The notes under the pieces are model-generated. The model worked only from the letters and a program-made list of their open reading frames with translations, did not search any database and was not told the origin of the DNA. The translations under genes were made by a program, and so were the position numbers. A DNA stretch of 64,000 nt from Xiphophorus maculatus (taxonomy: Eukaryota > Chordata > Actinopteri > Cyprinodontiformes > Poeciliidae), in NCBI RefSeq assembly GCF_002775205.1, contig NC_036461.1, positions 16,588,015-16,652,014 of the forward strand, written 5' to 3'. How positions within the stretch are numbered: position 1 is the stretch's first letter; each line of letters opens with the position of its first letter. Of this stretch, positions 46,703 through 58,813 are shown in pieces.

Positions 46703-47552
46703 GTGATGGGTCCGGCAACACCGATGCGTCGGCGCATGCATCAAGCCCATGAGTCTCACGAACATGGTCCAACTCGTAGCAAAAATTAAAAAACATTATA
46801 TACACACAAAAACACTCACTCTTTATAAAATGGATACTAATTTTACTTTTTACTGTAAAATTATAATCTATATGCACATTTTCTAGGTATTTTTAAACAT
46901 TTTATTCTAACTTTGAGCAAATAAATTCATTACCGTAACATAATTTCCATAAAGAAATTTGAAACCACAAAACCTTTTTTTTTTCACATTTTTTGGACAC
47001 CAAGGACCCTAAAATCTTCTAAGACATTCTATAGGCTGGGTTCGTGAGAATCACCCCCATAGACAAAACCCCGTATTGCTTTCAGCAAGTCACGTGACCG
47101 ATACAGAAACTGTTTTGAAATGACACCGGTGCGCCAAACTGTGTTTATAAGGAACCTAATCTGTCAACGGGATGCATTTCTCCAAAGAATTCTTGATCTT
47201 TTACGGGACAGCGTCATCCACGGAGCAGCCACGAAAGGTGTCGTAGTTTGGGACCATTTTGATCCTACATCAGAAAATAAGGTATCGGTTATCACTTCGT
47301 TGTTGTTTCTTTTCAGTTTTTACTTGAGTCTATCTGAATCCAAATTCAGCTGAAATTGACTCTTAGTTTTTTTTTTCATATTATGTTCTGCAGGTTAAAT
47401 GTCGCACATGTTTGACAGAACTGTCTTATTTAAATAAATCCACCTCCTCAATGCTGAGGCATTATAGGGCCATGCATCAGAATGAAGTCCTAGATACATC
47501 TAGGATAAACTCAGGTTTTTATAAATTATTTCATATAAATTTAATTCTTTAA
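46703..47552 (+). mobile_element. hAT-like transposon fragment with a BED zinc finger
   Basis: The left end TAGTGATGGGTCCGGCAACA, followed by GATGCGTCGGCGCATGCATC, resembles terminal sequence of vertebrate hAT elements. Two exon-like pieces follow, 47120-47281 and 47394-47552, with donor AAG|GTATCG and acceptor TGCAG. Joined they give 106 aa containing VVVWDHFDPTSENKVKCRTC then LRHYRAMH: W-x-H-F, C-x2-C and H-x4-H of a BED finger, the DNA-binding domain of hAT transposases and ZBED genes. The rest of a transposase and a matching right end were not found. A domesticated ZBED-like gene is less likely but possible. Confidence 0.65.
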
Positions 47553-49558
47553 TTTTCCTTCAAATGAATACTCCTTTTACGTTGTTTTATTATCTTTTAA
47601 GACACCTGCCTCATTCACTGTCAAAAACACGAGATATTAACAGAGATTTGTACAATTTTGGGCCTGTCTATAATAAGCTGGCAAAAAATACATTTTTAAG
47701 TGGGCCAAGTATATTTTCTGATCAGAATCAACCAAACAGAGCAAGCTTGACAAGCTAGAGCAACATTTTATAACTTAGGACGATGATGTGCTTCAGGACT
47801 CTTTTAGGGATGGGAAATGTAGTTTACTCATGAAGTAAGTAAAGATCAATGACTTCCAGGTCTGTGAACGTATTTCTACTGCATTCAAATTTTATAGACC
47901 CCCACTGAGTATAAGAATAAGCTCTTCTTCTGGTTCTCTAAAACAAATTTCATTAAATTTCTGAGAAGTTGAGTTGTTTGAAAAATACTGGTGGAAATAT
48001 GCACCAGTGACGACCTCTATTAAAACTGTGACATCCTCTATTACAGACGACAGCTTGAAAATATTTAACTGGAGCAATGTTTGAAGTTGCCACTTACTGA
48101 TAGGTCTATGTTGTTCCATTTCACACTCCAGTGCATTTTCTTTCTGATTCAGCACATTGTTTAAACATTACATGACTCATTTAGTCAAAGAGTCCTACGA
48201 CTCTTCCAAGTCATAGGAATGTGTGGTCCAAAAAGAACGTCTTTCATGAGATCCACAGCAGAGGTCTGTGTGGGTCATTGTTCAGACGTGGAAGCTCTTT
48301 TCAGTTTTACATTCTTAATGGACTGCGTAATATTTTCACTCAAATGGATTCAATTGAGACGCCTCCTCCCCATGCACTATTTCATCCTTACGTTGAAGCC
48401 CAGTCTCAACAGCATGTAAGTTGTCATTTTTATGTTACAATTCTTCGTCTTTTGTCCATTAAGCATCAGCAGACCTTTTGTGATTGTAACTAATTTCAAC
48501 TTGTTGAGACCAGGACATTTCTCTCTGGGTTATTAAGGGCCATCTGGACTCAGATTTCCTTTCCTGATGCCCTTCTGTTTAAACTAAACTCTGGCTATAA
48601 ATCCTACATTTATTGAGGATCTAGATTCATTAAGCTCATCTCACGGCACAACAGCAATGACAGATAAATGTCTGACCCAAGTGCTCAATGAGAGGTTGGG
48701 ATGATCTAACACATTTGGAGCTTGATTCTGTTTAGCAGAAGCACATAAGTGCTTTTTAAACCTTTGCACTTTCAGTTTAGATCATTCATTTTGAAACCAT
48801 GCAGAGTCTCACAAGACCTACGCTATAATCTGATCAGAAAGGACTTAAATGATTATTTAACAAGCTTTCCCAAAGTTTGATGGGGGAAAAAAATACACAT
48901 TTAGGAGTGAACTTGCATTTTAATCCTCTCTGGTTAGAAGTGTATTCATTATGCGTGAAATCATACATCCACTTAATATTTACAAGAATTTCATGCTCTG
49001 TTAACATAGTCGTTCAAGTTCATTACCATTACTGTAATCTTTATTTTGCATCGTCCAAAGGTCAAAGGCAAAAGTATTTGCTTGAATTTACAACAAACAA
49101 ACAACAGTATTTTAATGAGATGTTATGTGGTAGATCAACTCACTCTATAGTTCATTATTTTTTTCACAAAATAGTTCAAGTCCAGTCAGATCACATTGAA
49201 TCTCTGAGCTGATTAGGTCTTTTTTGAAAACTCACGGCTGATTAACATCCCGGGCTGTTTGACTATCCACATACTTTAATTGGTTTCGGCCAATAAGATG
49301 AAAGTTTGAATGGAACACATGTGATGGCATTTGATGGCATTCTTGACGAAATGTGCGACATTTAGTGCCAACATTCTTTTGTAGAGTCGAGGCTGTTGTT
49401 CAAATGTCATAATTTCACATTTCAACAACTCTGGACTATGTTTGGTGATTGGGTGACTTATACAGATAATTAGTTTCCTGGTGGTTTGTGTCATCTACGT
49501 AAATGGGGGATGAAAACCCCCAATTATTGGGGCCATAACAATTGCATAAAAAATGCAT

Positions 49559-49560
<2 letters not shown>
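47553..49560. other. Intergenic, no gene recognised
   Basis: AT-rich, with several short open frames lacking recognisable motifs. A segment near 47870-48140 could be decayed transposase text belonging to the hAT fragment to its left, but I could not prove it. Confidence 0.4.

Positions 49561-49635
<75 letters not shown>
49561..49635. repeat. (CAAT)n tetranucleotide repeat, about 18 copies
   Basis: Nearly perfect tetranucleotide array of about 75 bp, directly attached to an L2-like LINE end, of which it is probably the tail. Confidence 0.95.
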
Positions 49636-49720
49636 GGTTGTATATAAGGCACATTTCAGCAGCAAGGCAGTTCAAAGTGCTTTACATCATAAAAACACAA
49701 AAAATATAAAGTCATACCTG
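49636..49720 (-). repeat. L2-like LINE 3' end, reversed
   Basis: GCACATTTCAGCAGCAAGGC and AGTTCAAAGTGCTTTACATC are the reverse complement of the usual fish L2 3' end. The forward version occurs at 54380-54437 in this window, which supports the match internally. Confidence 0.7.
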
Positions 49721-50159
49721 ATTTCTTTTAAAAACAACATATTCAATTTGTTGCTTCTTAAAATTATGCCCCACTTTAACCTGGTTAAATAACATATAAT
49801 ATATTTAGTGGCTTTCCCATGACAAAACGTGAAAACATTGAAATTGCATGAAACTTTTTGCAAAGTATTGTGCAGTGCTGTTGTTTAGAAAAGAGACATT
49901 CTAAACTTCAAAGTGGCTTTTGAAGGCAGCTGCAGTACAATTCATTTAAAAATATTAAGATATTGGACTGATATATTAAAAAAAAACCAAAACATGCCAT
50001 GCAGTTCAGATGTTAATGGAAAATGATGTGTCGTATGCTGTGTTGGGTTGTTAACTGACATCCCAACGAGACATACATAATGTCATGATTGTAACCTCTC
50101 AAAATGTGAAGAAGAAAAAAAAAACATGCATGTTTACGGAATGCACAGTCTCTATTGAA

Positions 50160-50760
50160 CAGCATATATTTTTTTTTAAATGCGCCGCAGCAGCATCTCC
50201 ACTTCCTCCAGCAGCACTGACTGTAAACAGAACAAGGTAGCGCATGGGCAAGCCAGCAGGGAATTATTCCACATCGCATCACATCCCTGAGCATATATGG
50301 CGTCCTCTCACACCGAGCCGCGAATTTAATGTGCAGCGAATCGAGGCAGCCACCCCCGCCTCCTCTTTTTTTTTGTATCTTCTTTTTTTTATTTTTTATT
50401 TAATCATTATTTATTTAATTAATTTGCAGCCACCATCTCCCAGTCGGTGTGCTGCAGAGGGAATGATGCGGGCAGCGTGCGTCGCCGCTTCATAGGTAGC
50501 GTCTTTCTCCTTTTTTTTTCTTTTCTCGAGATCAAGACGACGAATGCGGGTTCATCCCAACCCGCTGCTGCAGATACCCACAGCGGATTGCCTGATTTTA
50601 TTTATTTATTTATTTATTTTTAATTCCAGGCGCATCCGCAGCTTTTCTGCGTGGTGCAAGGTGTCTTTGAACCTGAGAAGGAGAAGGATCTCCGGGAGAA
50701 ATCAGAGGAAGGCTCTGTTTTGACTCACGTATGTCGAGATGGTGAGTAGCCCCTAAAAAA
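50160..50760 (+). promoter_or_regulatory. CpG-rich island, candidate promoter of fut9 or a non-coding RNA
   Basis: CpG density rises sharply here against AT-rich flanks (for example ACCGAGCCGCGAATTTAATG and GCGTGCGTCGCCGCTTC). Two exon-like blocks follow: 50430-50495 (acceptor TTTGCAG, donor TAG|GTAGCG) and 50630-50741 (acceptor TTCCAG, donor ATG|GTGAGT). The next plus-strand gene is fut9, about 12 kb away; mammalian FUT9 has distant untranslated 5' exons. The 50630-50741 block is open for 37 codons in the phase needed to join the fut9 exon at 62466, but no in-frame ATG was found upstream. Confidence 0.45.
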
Positions 50761-51573
50761 AAAAAAAAATCCTCTGGTTGTTATTTTCATTTATTTGCTT
50801 CTGGTATCCAATTACTCGGCTAATTAGTAGTGATTTCTGCAGAAGGGGCAGAATGACAGAGATTCACCGATCTCCGCGTCTCATTTAACTCCTCCATTTT
50901 TAAAAAATATATTTAATCCACCAGACAATTTAGATCGTGCGCTTCCACCCTCCTAATGAATGGGACTTCTGTTTTCTTGTCCGTGTTTTGCAGCTCCAGA
51001 CATTTTCAGCCCCATTCAGCATTACTCGGGCTTTTATTCTGGCGTTTGGGACTCAATTAACGGCGCTGTGTCAGTCGGTGCGTAGCACAATCCCGGTGAT
51101 TTTCCGCTATTCGTGAACTTTACACAGTCAACCATTTTAAATAGTGTCTCGAAAGCATCACGTTTTAAAATGACCTTCACTGCTCGGTAGCTGGAGATTC
51201 ATTATTCTCGTGGAGGGAGTGCAGAGTCAGGCTCAGACGTCCTGTACGGATGCTCGTAAATCGGACACCAAGACCTGGCCTGTGTTTTGATGCACATCAG
51301 TGCGTCTCAGTTTTAGTGAACCTTTTTTTTTTTTTTAATTGAGGGTATATGTCGAATTTGAAGCAACCCTGTAGCCATAATACGGGTGCAGTTGGAGGGA
51401 AGCTAAAGGGATCAGTTGCATGTGAAATAGACTCCTCAGCAGTCCATGGTGCAGGCGTGCACATCTCTACACGGAGTTCTTAATCAGTGTTTATGTCAAG
51501 CATCCTGCACCCAAAGTTAATATCCAAAATGGCATAAGGGAAATTAAGCATTCAAACTGTTGTTTGTTCTTTG

Positions 51574-51600
51574 ATGTGATGTACTTGAAGTACATCACAT
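51574..51600. repeat. Perfect hairpin, 13-bp arms
   Basis: ATGTGATGTACTT and AAGTACATCACAT flank a single G. No associated element is recognised. Confidence 0.9.
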
Positions 51601-51959
51601 GTCTGATTCTTATAAGCAAAATTTAGCTGCATATGTGGCTTATTTTGAATCCACCCAGGATCACAATTATATACATAAATGCTCAAATACAATGCTAATA
51701 ATATTAGGATAAATTTTCCTTATCAAAAACTGCAGAGAACTTAAATGCTTATTGTGACCAGGTTCTGGTAAGACTATGACTTCATATTCTTCTTGGTAGA
51801 ATTGATAGAGAGAACGTATATATTTATATATAATACATTATATATAAGTATATTTCTTTTATATTTTATGTTATATTTTATTAGTATTTGCTATTTTGTT
51901 TCAATAGCAGTATGTCATTCCCATGTTGGTTAAATATCCCGGCTGCAGGAGGAAAGGAC

Positions 51960-52600
51960 ATGGATGACCAATAACTTTCTCAAACTACTCTTGGCACTCC
52001 GCTGCGACTCAAATCCTCAGCACTTCCTTTTTAAACCAGATTGTTGCTATTTCTCTCTCTTCCACTCTAAGAGTCAAATTTGACCCCAACTTATCATTTC
52101 AGCAACACATTCAAGAACTTTGTAAGTCTTAGTTCTTTCATCTGAACAACTCTTCCCGAACTCAACCCCTCCCCTTCTGCCTGAAAGATGCAGAGAAGCT
52201 GGTCTGTTTCCTCCAGGCTGGACTAATGGAGCACACTCCTCTGTAGGATTCCTTTAGCATTCATAGACACCTGTACATTTAGAACTCTACTACCAGGATC
52301 CTGGTTAGGAGACACAAATATGACAACATCACTTCAATCCTCCACTCTTTCTACTGCCTCCTGTTAAAAATGAGGATTCAATGCAAGCTCTAGCTGATCG
52401 CATGCCAATGCACCAGGCTACCTGAAGAATCTCGTCTAATTCCCAACAACCATGACAAACCTCTGTTCTGCAGACACTGTTTAATCCCCCAAAGCTCTAA
52501 GCTGCACACGACAGGAGGCAGAACCTTCCAGGCAGCAGATTCATGGCTGTGAAAAGCTGTTGAAAGGTTGGAAGTCCTCCTTGCCATCACCCTAATCTTT
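51960..52600 (+). repeat. Decayed L2-like LINE reverse-transcriptase fragment
   Basis: With frameshifts and stops, translations give pieces such as DAEKLV, STTRILVRRHKYDNIT, LKMRIQCKL and then a region ending like GGRTFQAADSW, in the order of the C-terminal part of L2/CR1-type LINE proteins. Heavily mutated. Class from memory. Confidence 0.5.
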
Positions 52601-53580
52601 AGTTCCCTCCAGAGATTATGCATGAAATTCAAGTCAGGATTCTGGTTGGGCCACTACTAAATGTAATATTACATCCAGTCAGGAGAAATGCTGGTAAAAT
52701 TAAAGATGCCTTTAAACTTAAATCTCCCAGCAGTTTGTGATTATCTCTGTAGTGCAACTGCTTTGCATCTAAAAAGCTAACAGTATCATATTTTTGTAAA
52801 ATAAAGTCATTAACACAATCTAGCGACATAAACAATAATATGCAGCATCATTCAAACATTTTAACATGTTTTATTTCATCCTGTGGCAGAGAAGAAGTGA
52901 AGAAGTCTGATTTGGTCGAGTCGGTGAATAATGACAGTGCTCCTTCTAGTCTTCTCTAATTTTCATTCTGACTCAAAAACTGGGTCACAATTTTTCACAC
53001 ACTGCTTAGCTGCAACTGCACAGAATATGAGTTACAACGATATCTGTATAGATTTTATGTGTGGGTTAAACAAAGAGACCATGCATTCAAAGAAACAGTA
53101 AAGAAGGATGAGAATCAATGCAGAATCCTGACTTAAAACATCTGAATTGGAACTAATGTAGATGCACTATTCATATTAAGACTGATACAGTAAACCTGGA
53201 AAAGTAGGGCAAGCACTACATTGGACAGGATAATGACCTAAAAAAAAACAAGGGCTTTTTATGGCATAGAAACTGTGTCTTTAACTGGTCAAGAAAGTTG
53301 TCCTTAGAAAGGGAAACGATGAAAACAAAGAAATATTAATTTTGTTGATGAGCTGCTTCAAGAAAGGCTGAGAAAGGTGCACACTTTGATATGCTTTGGT
53401 TGGTAGCTTCATCTTTTAATCATTGGAAAATGTATTTTCTTTCTTTTCATATACTTTCACAAGTATTTAGAAATGAAACTGCAGATCAAAATAACCGATT
53501 GATGTTGTGTGGAAATATTAAAGCAACATCTCAAGCCAAATTCTGGTACAGACGGGTCTTCTAAGATAGTTGCTATGTTA
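52601..53580. other. Intergenic, nothing recognised
   Basis: AT-rich sequence without convincing frames or structured repeats. Confidence 0.5.
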
Positions 53581-53589
53581 GGCCTTACA

Positions 53590-54437
53590 TCACCTGCCGA
53601 ACCTCCCAGGTTCAGAAGACGTTTTTATCTTTAGTCGCATTGATTACTGCAACAGTGCCTTCAGAAGTCTGCCTAAAAAATCAGTCAGACAGCTGCAGCT
53701 GATCCAGAACACTGCTGCTCGCGTTCTCACTAAAAATCAGGAAGACAGAGCGCAACACCCCAGTTCTAAAATCCTTATGATGGCTCTATAGATGGCTGCT
53801 GTTTGTCTATAAATCACTGAACAGCTTAGCACCAAAATACATTAGAGCTCTTTGTCATTGTAGCACTTTGGTCTGCTCTGCATCGCTGGAACCAGAACCA
53901 GAACCAAACACGGAGAAGCAACATTCAGCTTCTATATGCTTCAAATCTAGAACAAACTTTGAAAAAACACACAGTTCCTTTAGATCAGGGGTGTCAAACT
54001 CCAGTCCTCAAGGGCCGGTGTCCTCCAACTTTTAGATGTGCCTCTGCTGCACCACACCTGAATAGAATAATTAGGTCATTAGCAAGGCTGGGAGAACTGA
54101 TCTACACAAGGAGGAGGTAATTAAGCCATTTCATTCCAGTGTTTTGTACCTGTGGCACATCTAAAAGCTGTAGGACAGCGGCCCTCGAGGACTGGAGTTT
54201 GACACCTGTGCTTTAGATCAAGGCTAAAAAGTTGCTTTTAAAGAGTTGCTTTTGACCCATAATCACTGGAACATTGACCAACATATTTGATGCGCGCTGA
54301 TTTATTTGATGATTGTCAAAATGTAATGTTTGTTACTGGTTTCACAATTGGTGACTGTATGATGTTCTTATGATGTGAAACACTTTGAATTGCCTTGTTG
54401 CTGAAATGTGCTACACAAATAAACTTTACTTTACTAA
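53590..54437 (+). mobile_element. L2-like LINE 3' portion, interrupted by a MITE
   Basis: Broken translations follow the end of the L2 reverse transcriptase (around QNTAARVL, TPVLKSL, VYKSLNSLAPKYI) and continue to a 3' UTR ending CACTTTGAATTGCCTTGTTG and ACACAAATAAACTTTACTTT. The copy is 5'-truncated, carries stops and frameshifts, and is split by the hAT MITE at 53996-54210. Confidence 0.7.
53996..54210 (+). mobile_element. hAT-type MITE copy 2 with 8-bp target duplication
   Basis: 215 bp. It starts CAGGGGTGTCAAACTCCAG and ends CTGGAGTTTGACACCTGTG, giving inverted ends of about 30 bp. The perfect 8-bp direct repeat CTTTAGAT flanks it (53988-53995 and 54211-54218). It is the same family as 26883-27105, inverted. 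It lies inside an L2 fragment, so it is younger than that LINE. Confidence 0.92.
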
Positions 54438-55412
54438 ATGTATACCGAACCTATTCATACAACCAAATTAGTTACAAACTGACCAATGTTTTGGAGGCGC
54501 CATCACAAAACCTTGACCTCTGAATCCTGACAAATGTGTGTGAACAAGGTAGCCTAGAAACCTTTAACAGAAGTTCAGTCAGAAGGAATGGGCCAAAGTT
54601 TCAGCAAACGATATGAGAAAATTATGGAAAGTTCCCAAAACGTTTGACCCAAGTTATGCAATTTGAAATGTAATACTACTAAATTAGAGATTATAACCTC
54701 TTAACTGCAAGAATAAAAAGAAAAATATCTATTATTCTGCAATTTAGCAAATGGAATCAATCGGAGTGTATGTCTGTAAATAAAATAATTGCAGTATTGC
54801 ATGTGTTTCAACCCAGGTTTTAAATAAAATTCAAATTTTCCTATTTACCCTGGAAAAACTGTATTTAAATGGTCTCAACGTTGACAGTGGCTTGTAGCAG
54901 TGAGGATGCACAAAGTATGTAAGAACTATTAATCTTTGATATATGTTTGTGTTTGCAAAGGACCACAGCATTTGCATTTCTGGCATTTCGATGTGAGGAA
55001 ATCTTTTTTTCACATTTTTATCTTCGTCACAGCAGTGTCCCTGAGTGCAGAGGAACTGTAAAAGTTATCAGTGCTGCACTTGTTAAACTGCTTTCTTTGT
55101 TTTTCTTAAGAGCTGATTGTGCATGTGTATAGATAGTGCAGAAACAGAACTGGATGGTCCTAGGGATGTGAACTGAAATGCAAATCTTGCAACTACACAC
55201 TGAGATAATACATCTGGACCATAGTGTTATTAAGAACTCTGGCATCAGCATTGTACATGTGCAGTGAATACACAATATATAACCTGTGAATACATTGTAA
55301 AATAATATCACTTCCTTGAAAATTAATGCTTATTCTTTTCTCTCTTGCTGTTTTGTTGCAGTGACAAGCTGAGTATAAGCCCTGTAATTACATTTATCTG
55401 ACTGTTAGCATG
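54438..55412. other. Intergenic, nothing recognised
   Basis: AT-rich sequence. The open frames have no recognisable features. Confidence 0.5.
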
Positions 55413-55530
55413 AACATGTTGTATCAGTGATAAATAATCATTAACATGTTATACCAGTTATAAATAATCATTAACATGTTATACCAGTGATAAATAATCA
55501 TTAACATGTTGTATCAGTGATAAATAATCA
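55413..55530. repeat. Minisatellite, four copies of a 30-bp unit
   Basis: The unit begins AACATGTTGTATCAGTGATA and ends AATAATCATT. Copies differ at a few positions (GTATCAGTG or ATACCAGTT/G). The array stops exactly where the LTR-like element begins. Confidence 0.92.
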
Positions 55531-56378
55531 TGTTGGGAACCGGGGTTTTTGTTCCCTTTTGTGGGTTTTTTCTGTTCTCCCTGTTGGTCTGTGACTCCTC
55601 CCTTCATCCACCAGATGTCACCAGAGGCTGTCTTCCTGGAAGGGCGTACCTGTGGTTCAAGCACACCTATGTTTCATTATCCAATCATCCTGAGGCTTAA
55701 GAGGAGCGGACGGTCTGCACTTCTTCGCCTGAATATTAGCCAGTAACGGTACTCTGAGCCCTCCTGAGTGTACTCTCTGAGAAGATCTCTTTGTAATTGT
55801 TGCTTCCTTGTTCTCAGGTTTTTTCCTCGTGACACCGTGTATTCTCCTTGAGAAGACCTCGTTCTGGCTTTCGGGATTTCCTCTCCTCGTGACACCGTGG
55901 ATTATTACCCACTGGTTGCCCGAGTCCCATCTTCACCTCCTCTGTTCGATCACAAACTGCTCCTGGATTCCCCAGCTGGCACTCGGACTGCTCCTCTGTC
56001 TTCCTCCACGCCTGTACCTACCTGTCTGCCCTCCTCAGCAGCCTCCACCTTTCCACACGGAACCTCCCCAATCGAGCCATCCTCTGGAACCCTGATCACC
56101 TTCTAGACCCACACAAAGGAATCATAACCCCGAGGTGTACATGTAAGTACAAGTAAGATCAGTCTTGAACATTCTTTGATGCTCTCATCTCCGACAGCCA
56201 CAAACTCACCATCTCCCTTTACTGTCCTTCAGTGTACCAACGACTCTGTGAATCTGCCCCAGGAATTATTCTCACCCGACCTCTCTTGCTTTATTGTATT
56301 AATAAACATCCTCTAACTGATTCCTGCTCTCCTGTGGTGTTCTGTATGTGGGTTAGAAAACTGGAACTAAACATGACA
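55531..56378 (+). mobile_element. Probable solo LTR of an LTR retrotransposon
   Basis: About 848 bp, starting TGTTGGGAACCGGGG and ending AACTAAACATGACA, i.e. TG...CA ends. A polyadenylation signal AATAAA lies near 56300 with C/T-rich text before it, and GTGACACCGTG occurs twice inside. Flanks are AATCA and AACCA, a 5-bp target duplication with one mismatch. No gag or pol follows, so it looks like a solo LTR, probably Gypsy type. Class is inferred from structure and from resemblance to fish LTR ends. Confidence 0.6.
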
Positions 56379-56752
56379 AACCAGAAACAAATCCAGATGT
56401 TCAAGTTCTGAAAAATTCCTAGAATTGAACACCTATAAATAAAAGTCCTATAAAAATGTAGTTATGTGGTAAAACATGTCATTGTTTTCTACTGAAAGGA
56501 AAGTGTTTATTATATTTAGAATTTTGTTTGTGTAAGGTCAAGAAAGTGAATAAAAAAATGGAACAAATATGCAAAGGTCATGCACTTCATTGATGACGAT
56601 GTTTTGTGTCTAAAAAAAAAAGAAAAGAAAAGACAACCCTCGAGAAAAGATACGACTTTATATCTGACATGTATCCTCTGTTTCAAGGTGTTGGACAAGC
56701 GTCTCATGAAGGATGGTTCCCATCAGGTTGCGCTGCCTCTCTTTCCCTGTAG

Positions 56753-57003
56753 TATCGGGTGTGGACGACGATGAGGATGTTCCTGAATAGATACAGACAG
56801 ACCGAGCATCGTCCTCGACGCAGTCTCAAACAGACGAAACTTTCCAGAAGCTGGAGAATTATTATCAATTCAGACGACGCTCTGAGAGGCAGCGTTCATC
56901 TTCCTCTTCTGACAACGAACGTAAGAGAGAAGGTGAGGCATCAACACAATCTTCTTCTGCAGACCTGTACTCTTCTGTAAAACACAGCCAGACCATGCAA
57001 TAG
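56753..57003 (+). pseudogene. Unassigned coding-like segment, broken by a stop
   Basis: A plus-strand frame runs VSGVDDDEDVPE, then TAG at 56788-56790, then 70 open codons (including KLENYYQFRRRSERQRSSSS) to TAG at 57001. An acceptor-like CCCTGTAG precedes 56753 and a donor GAGAAG|GTGAGG occurs at 56933. The acidic, then basic and serine-rich composition looks like a disordered segment of a nuclear or transposon protein. I do not recognise the family. It could be a decayed gene exon, a transposon remnant or chance. Confidence 0.25.
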
Positions 57004-58813
57004 ATGATTTCTCATTTCTAAGCTGTCTTCTCTAGCATTTGCACAGTTAATGGTTATAAAAATGCAAGTAATTTGGTTTACTTCATTTTACACAAGAAAT
57101 CTTTTCAAAACTTAGCCCTATCTAAACTAGTGTACAGCTAGATCACAACATTTCATTGGAGATTAAGATAGGATTTCATTGGAGTTAAGTCAAATTGGCA
57201 TCGAATGTACGTAAGTGTCATAACATTTTACAATGAGGAAAATATTTTGAGTGCATACCAAAAGGGGAACAAAATGTGTCGACAATAGAATATTTTATGA
57301 ACATCCTATAATTTCTGAGAAATGCACCGATGGAAAAGGAAAGCACAGTGTTTGTCCCTGGTTGGAAAAACCAGAACAGAAAGCTCAGGTGGTCGACCCA
57401 AAAACAATGATGTCTCCTTAGCACCGTCATCAACTCCTGGATTTTTTAATCCCTCACAGCATCAAATGTTTTAATCCTACATTTCTGTAAATGTTCTTTT
57501 TATTTTGTCCTTTCATACAGACATTAGATCTGTTTGTTGTGGTTGTTGTGCATCACAAAGCTTTCAACACTCAGCAACCCGATGGGAGAACCAAACTTGT
57601 TACGGTTATGGAGTGATGCTGCAAAGCTAGTGACATACAGTAAAGATTGCCCCAGGCTTAAACGTGACAGGGTTGGAATGAGATTCCCAATCATAATGAA
57701 ATGGATTGAAGAAAGCAGAAAAAATGCACATACTATGATTATCAATGTAAAATTTTTTGATATTTAAAGATTCAGGAGGTTATCTGTTGAAGATTAGTGG
57801 TAATATTACCCTTGTTTACTTTGTTCAACAATCTGTTTGAAATCCTTTTTGCCTTGCAGAGGTATTTTAAAAGTTTGTCCATGTTTTAGGTGTTCTTAAT
57901 AAATGTCAAAGATATCTTCTCAGAAGGAAAAGTTTTATTTGAGGAGCAGAATTCATTTTAGTTTCAAGTCCAAAGCTATTCACGGGTGCAAACATTAGAG
58001 TCACTCTTCTGTTTACTCTGTTAAGATATTGCTCATGAAGATTTTCTGCTGACAGCAAGATATAATGGTCTAAATGAAGCAGGAGAAGAACAACACCACA
58101 AGAAAAATGCTGTTCTCTCACACCATCCTTTTTTTATTTTCTTATAGCATTGATTAGAGAAGCAGTGCTTTCACGATCTTAAACTCTAACATGGAATACC
58201 CAGACATGTGTTTTAGCATTCATTGTCATAATGGCAAAACCATCTTCCTGAGTTGCATATTCCCAAACTAAACAGGAAGTTTACGCTCTCAACCAATGAT
58301 CACGTTGTATTTGAGATGATTATTTGGATCAAGCTAGTTTTCTAGTGTTCAGCATTTTTTAAATTTACAACCACAAAGCTGATTTCAACACTGAAAATGC
58401 TGCAGAAATTCCCAACAAGTGCTTATTGAGGTTCTTTATGTGACAAAAATTTCTTGTACTTCCTTTGTCAAGGTCAAGGCATGGGACTGCATGAAAGGAG
58501 AAGAAAGCATCAGACCAAGTGTCAGGTTCAAAACAACCTAAACCATCAATAATAACATAAAGAGGAAGGACAAGAGAGTTAGATTTCTTATACTCGTGAG
58601 GAGAACGGACAGAGACGTACTCAGTTACAATCTCTACCCACTCTGAAGTACGTCCTGCAGAGTCCTCTCTTTTTATTTCCTTAGGGCGGTCTCTAGTTAC
58701 ATAGCTTATTCGGTTATCTTGAGTTAATTACATAGCGTTGCTGTTTCTTCTGTTCTCTTGAGGCACAGGTGTGTTGCACCTGCTGGATGATGTAGTGCAG
58801 AATGCAAAGTGAA

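Noticed and set aside
47892-48155. Possible hAT transposase C-terminus near the BED fragment
   Set aside because: Translated pieces on either strand are too broken and do not give the hAT dimerisation motif convincingly.
49561-49635. Regular short repeats that could suggest a CRISPR-like array
   Set aside because: A pure tetranucleotide microsatellite without spacers, in a vertebrate genome.
50731-50741. ATG at 50731 as the fut9 start codon
   Set aside because: Splicing from 50741 to 62466 would put it out of phase with the fucosyltransferase frame.
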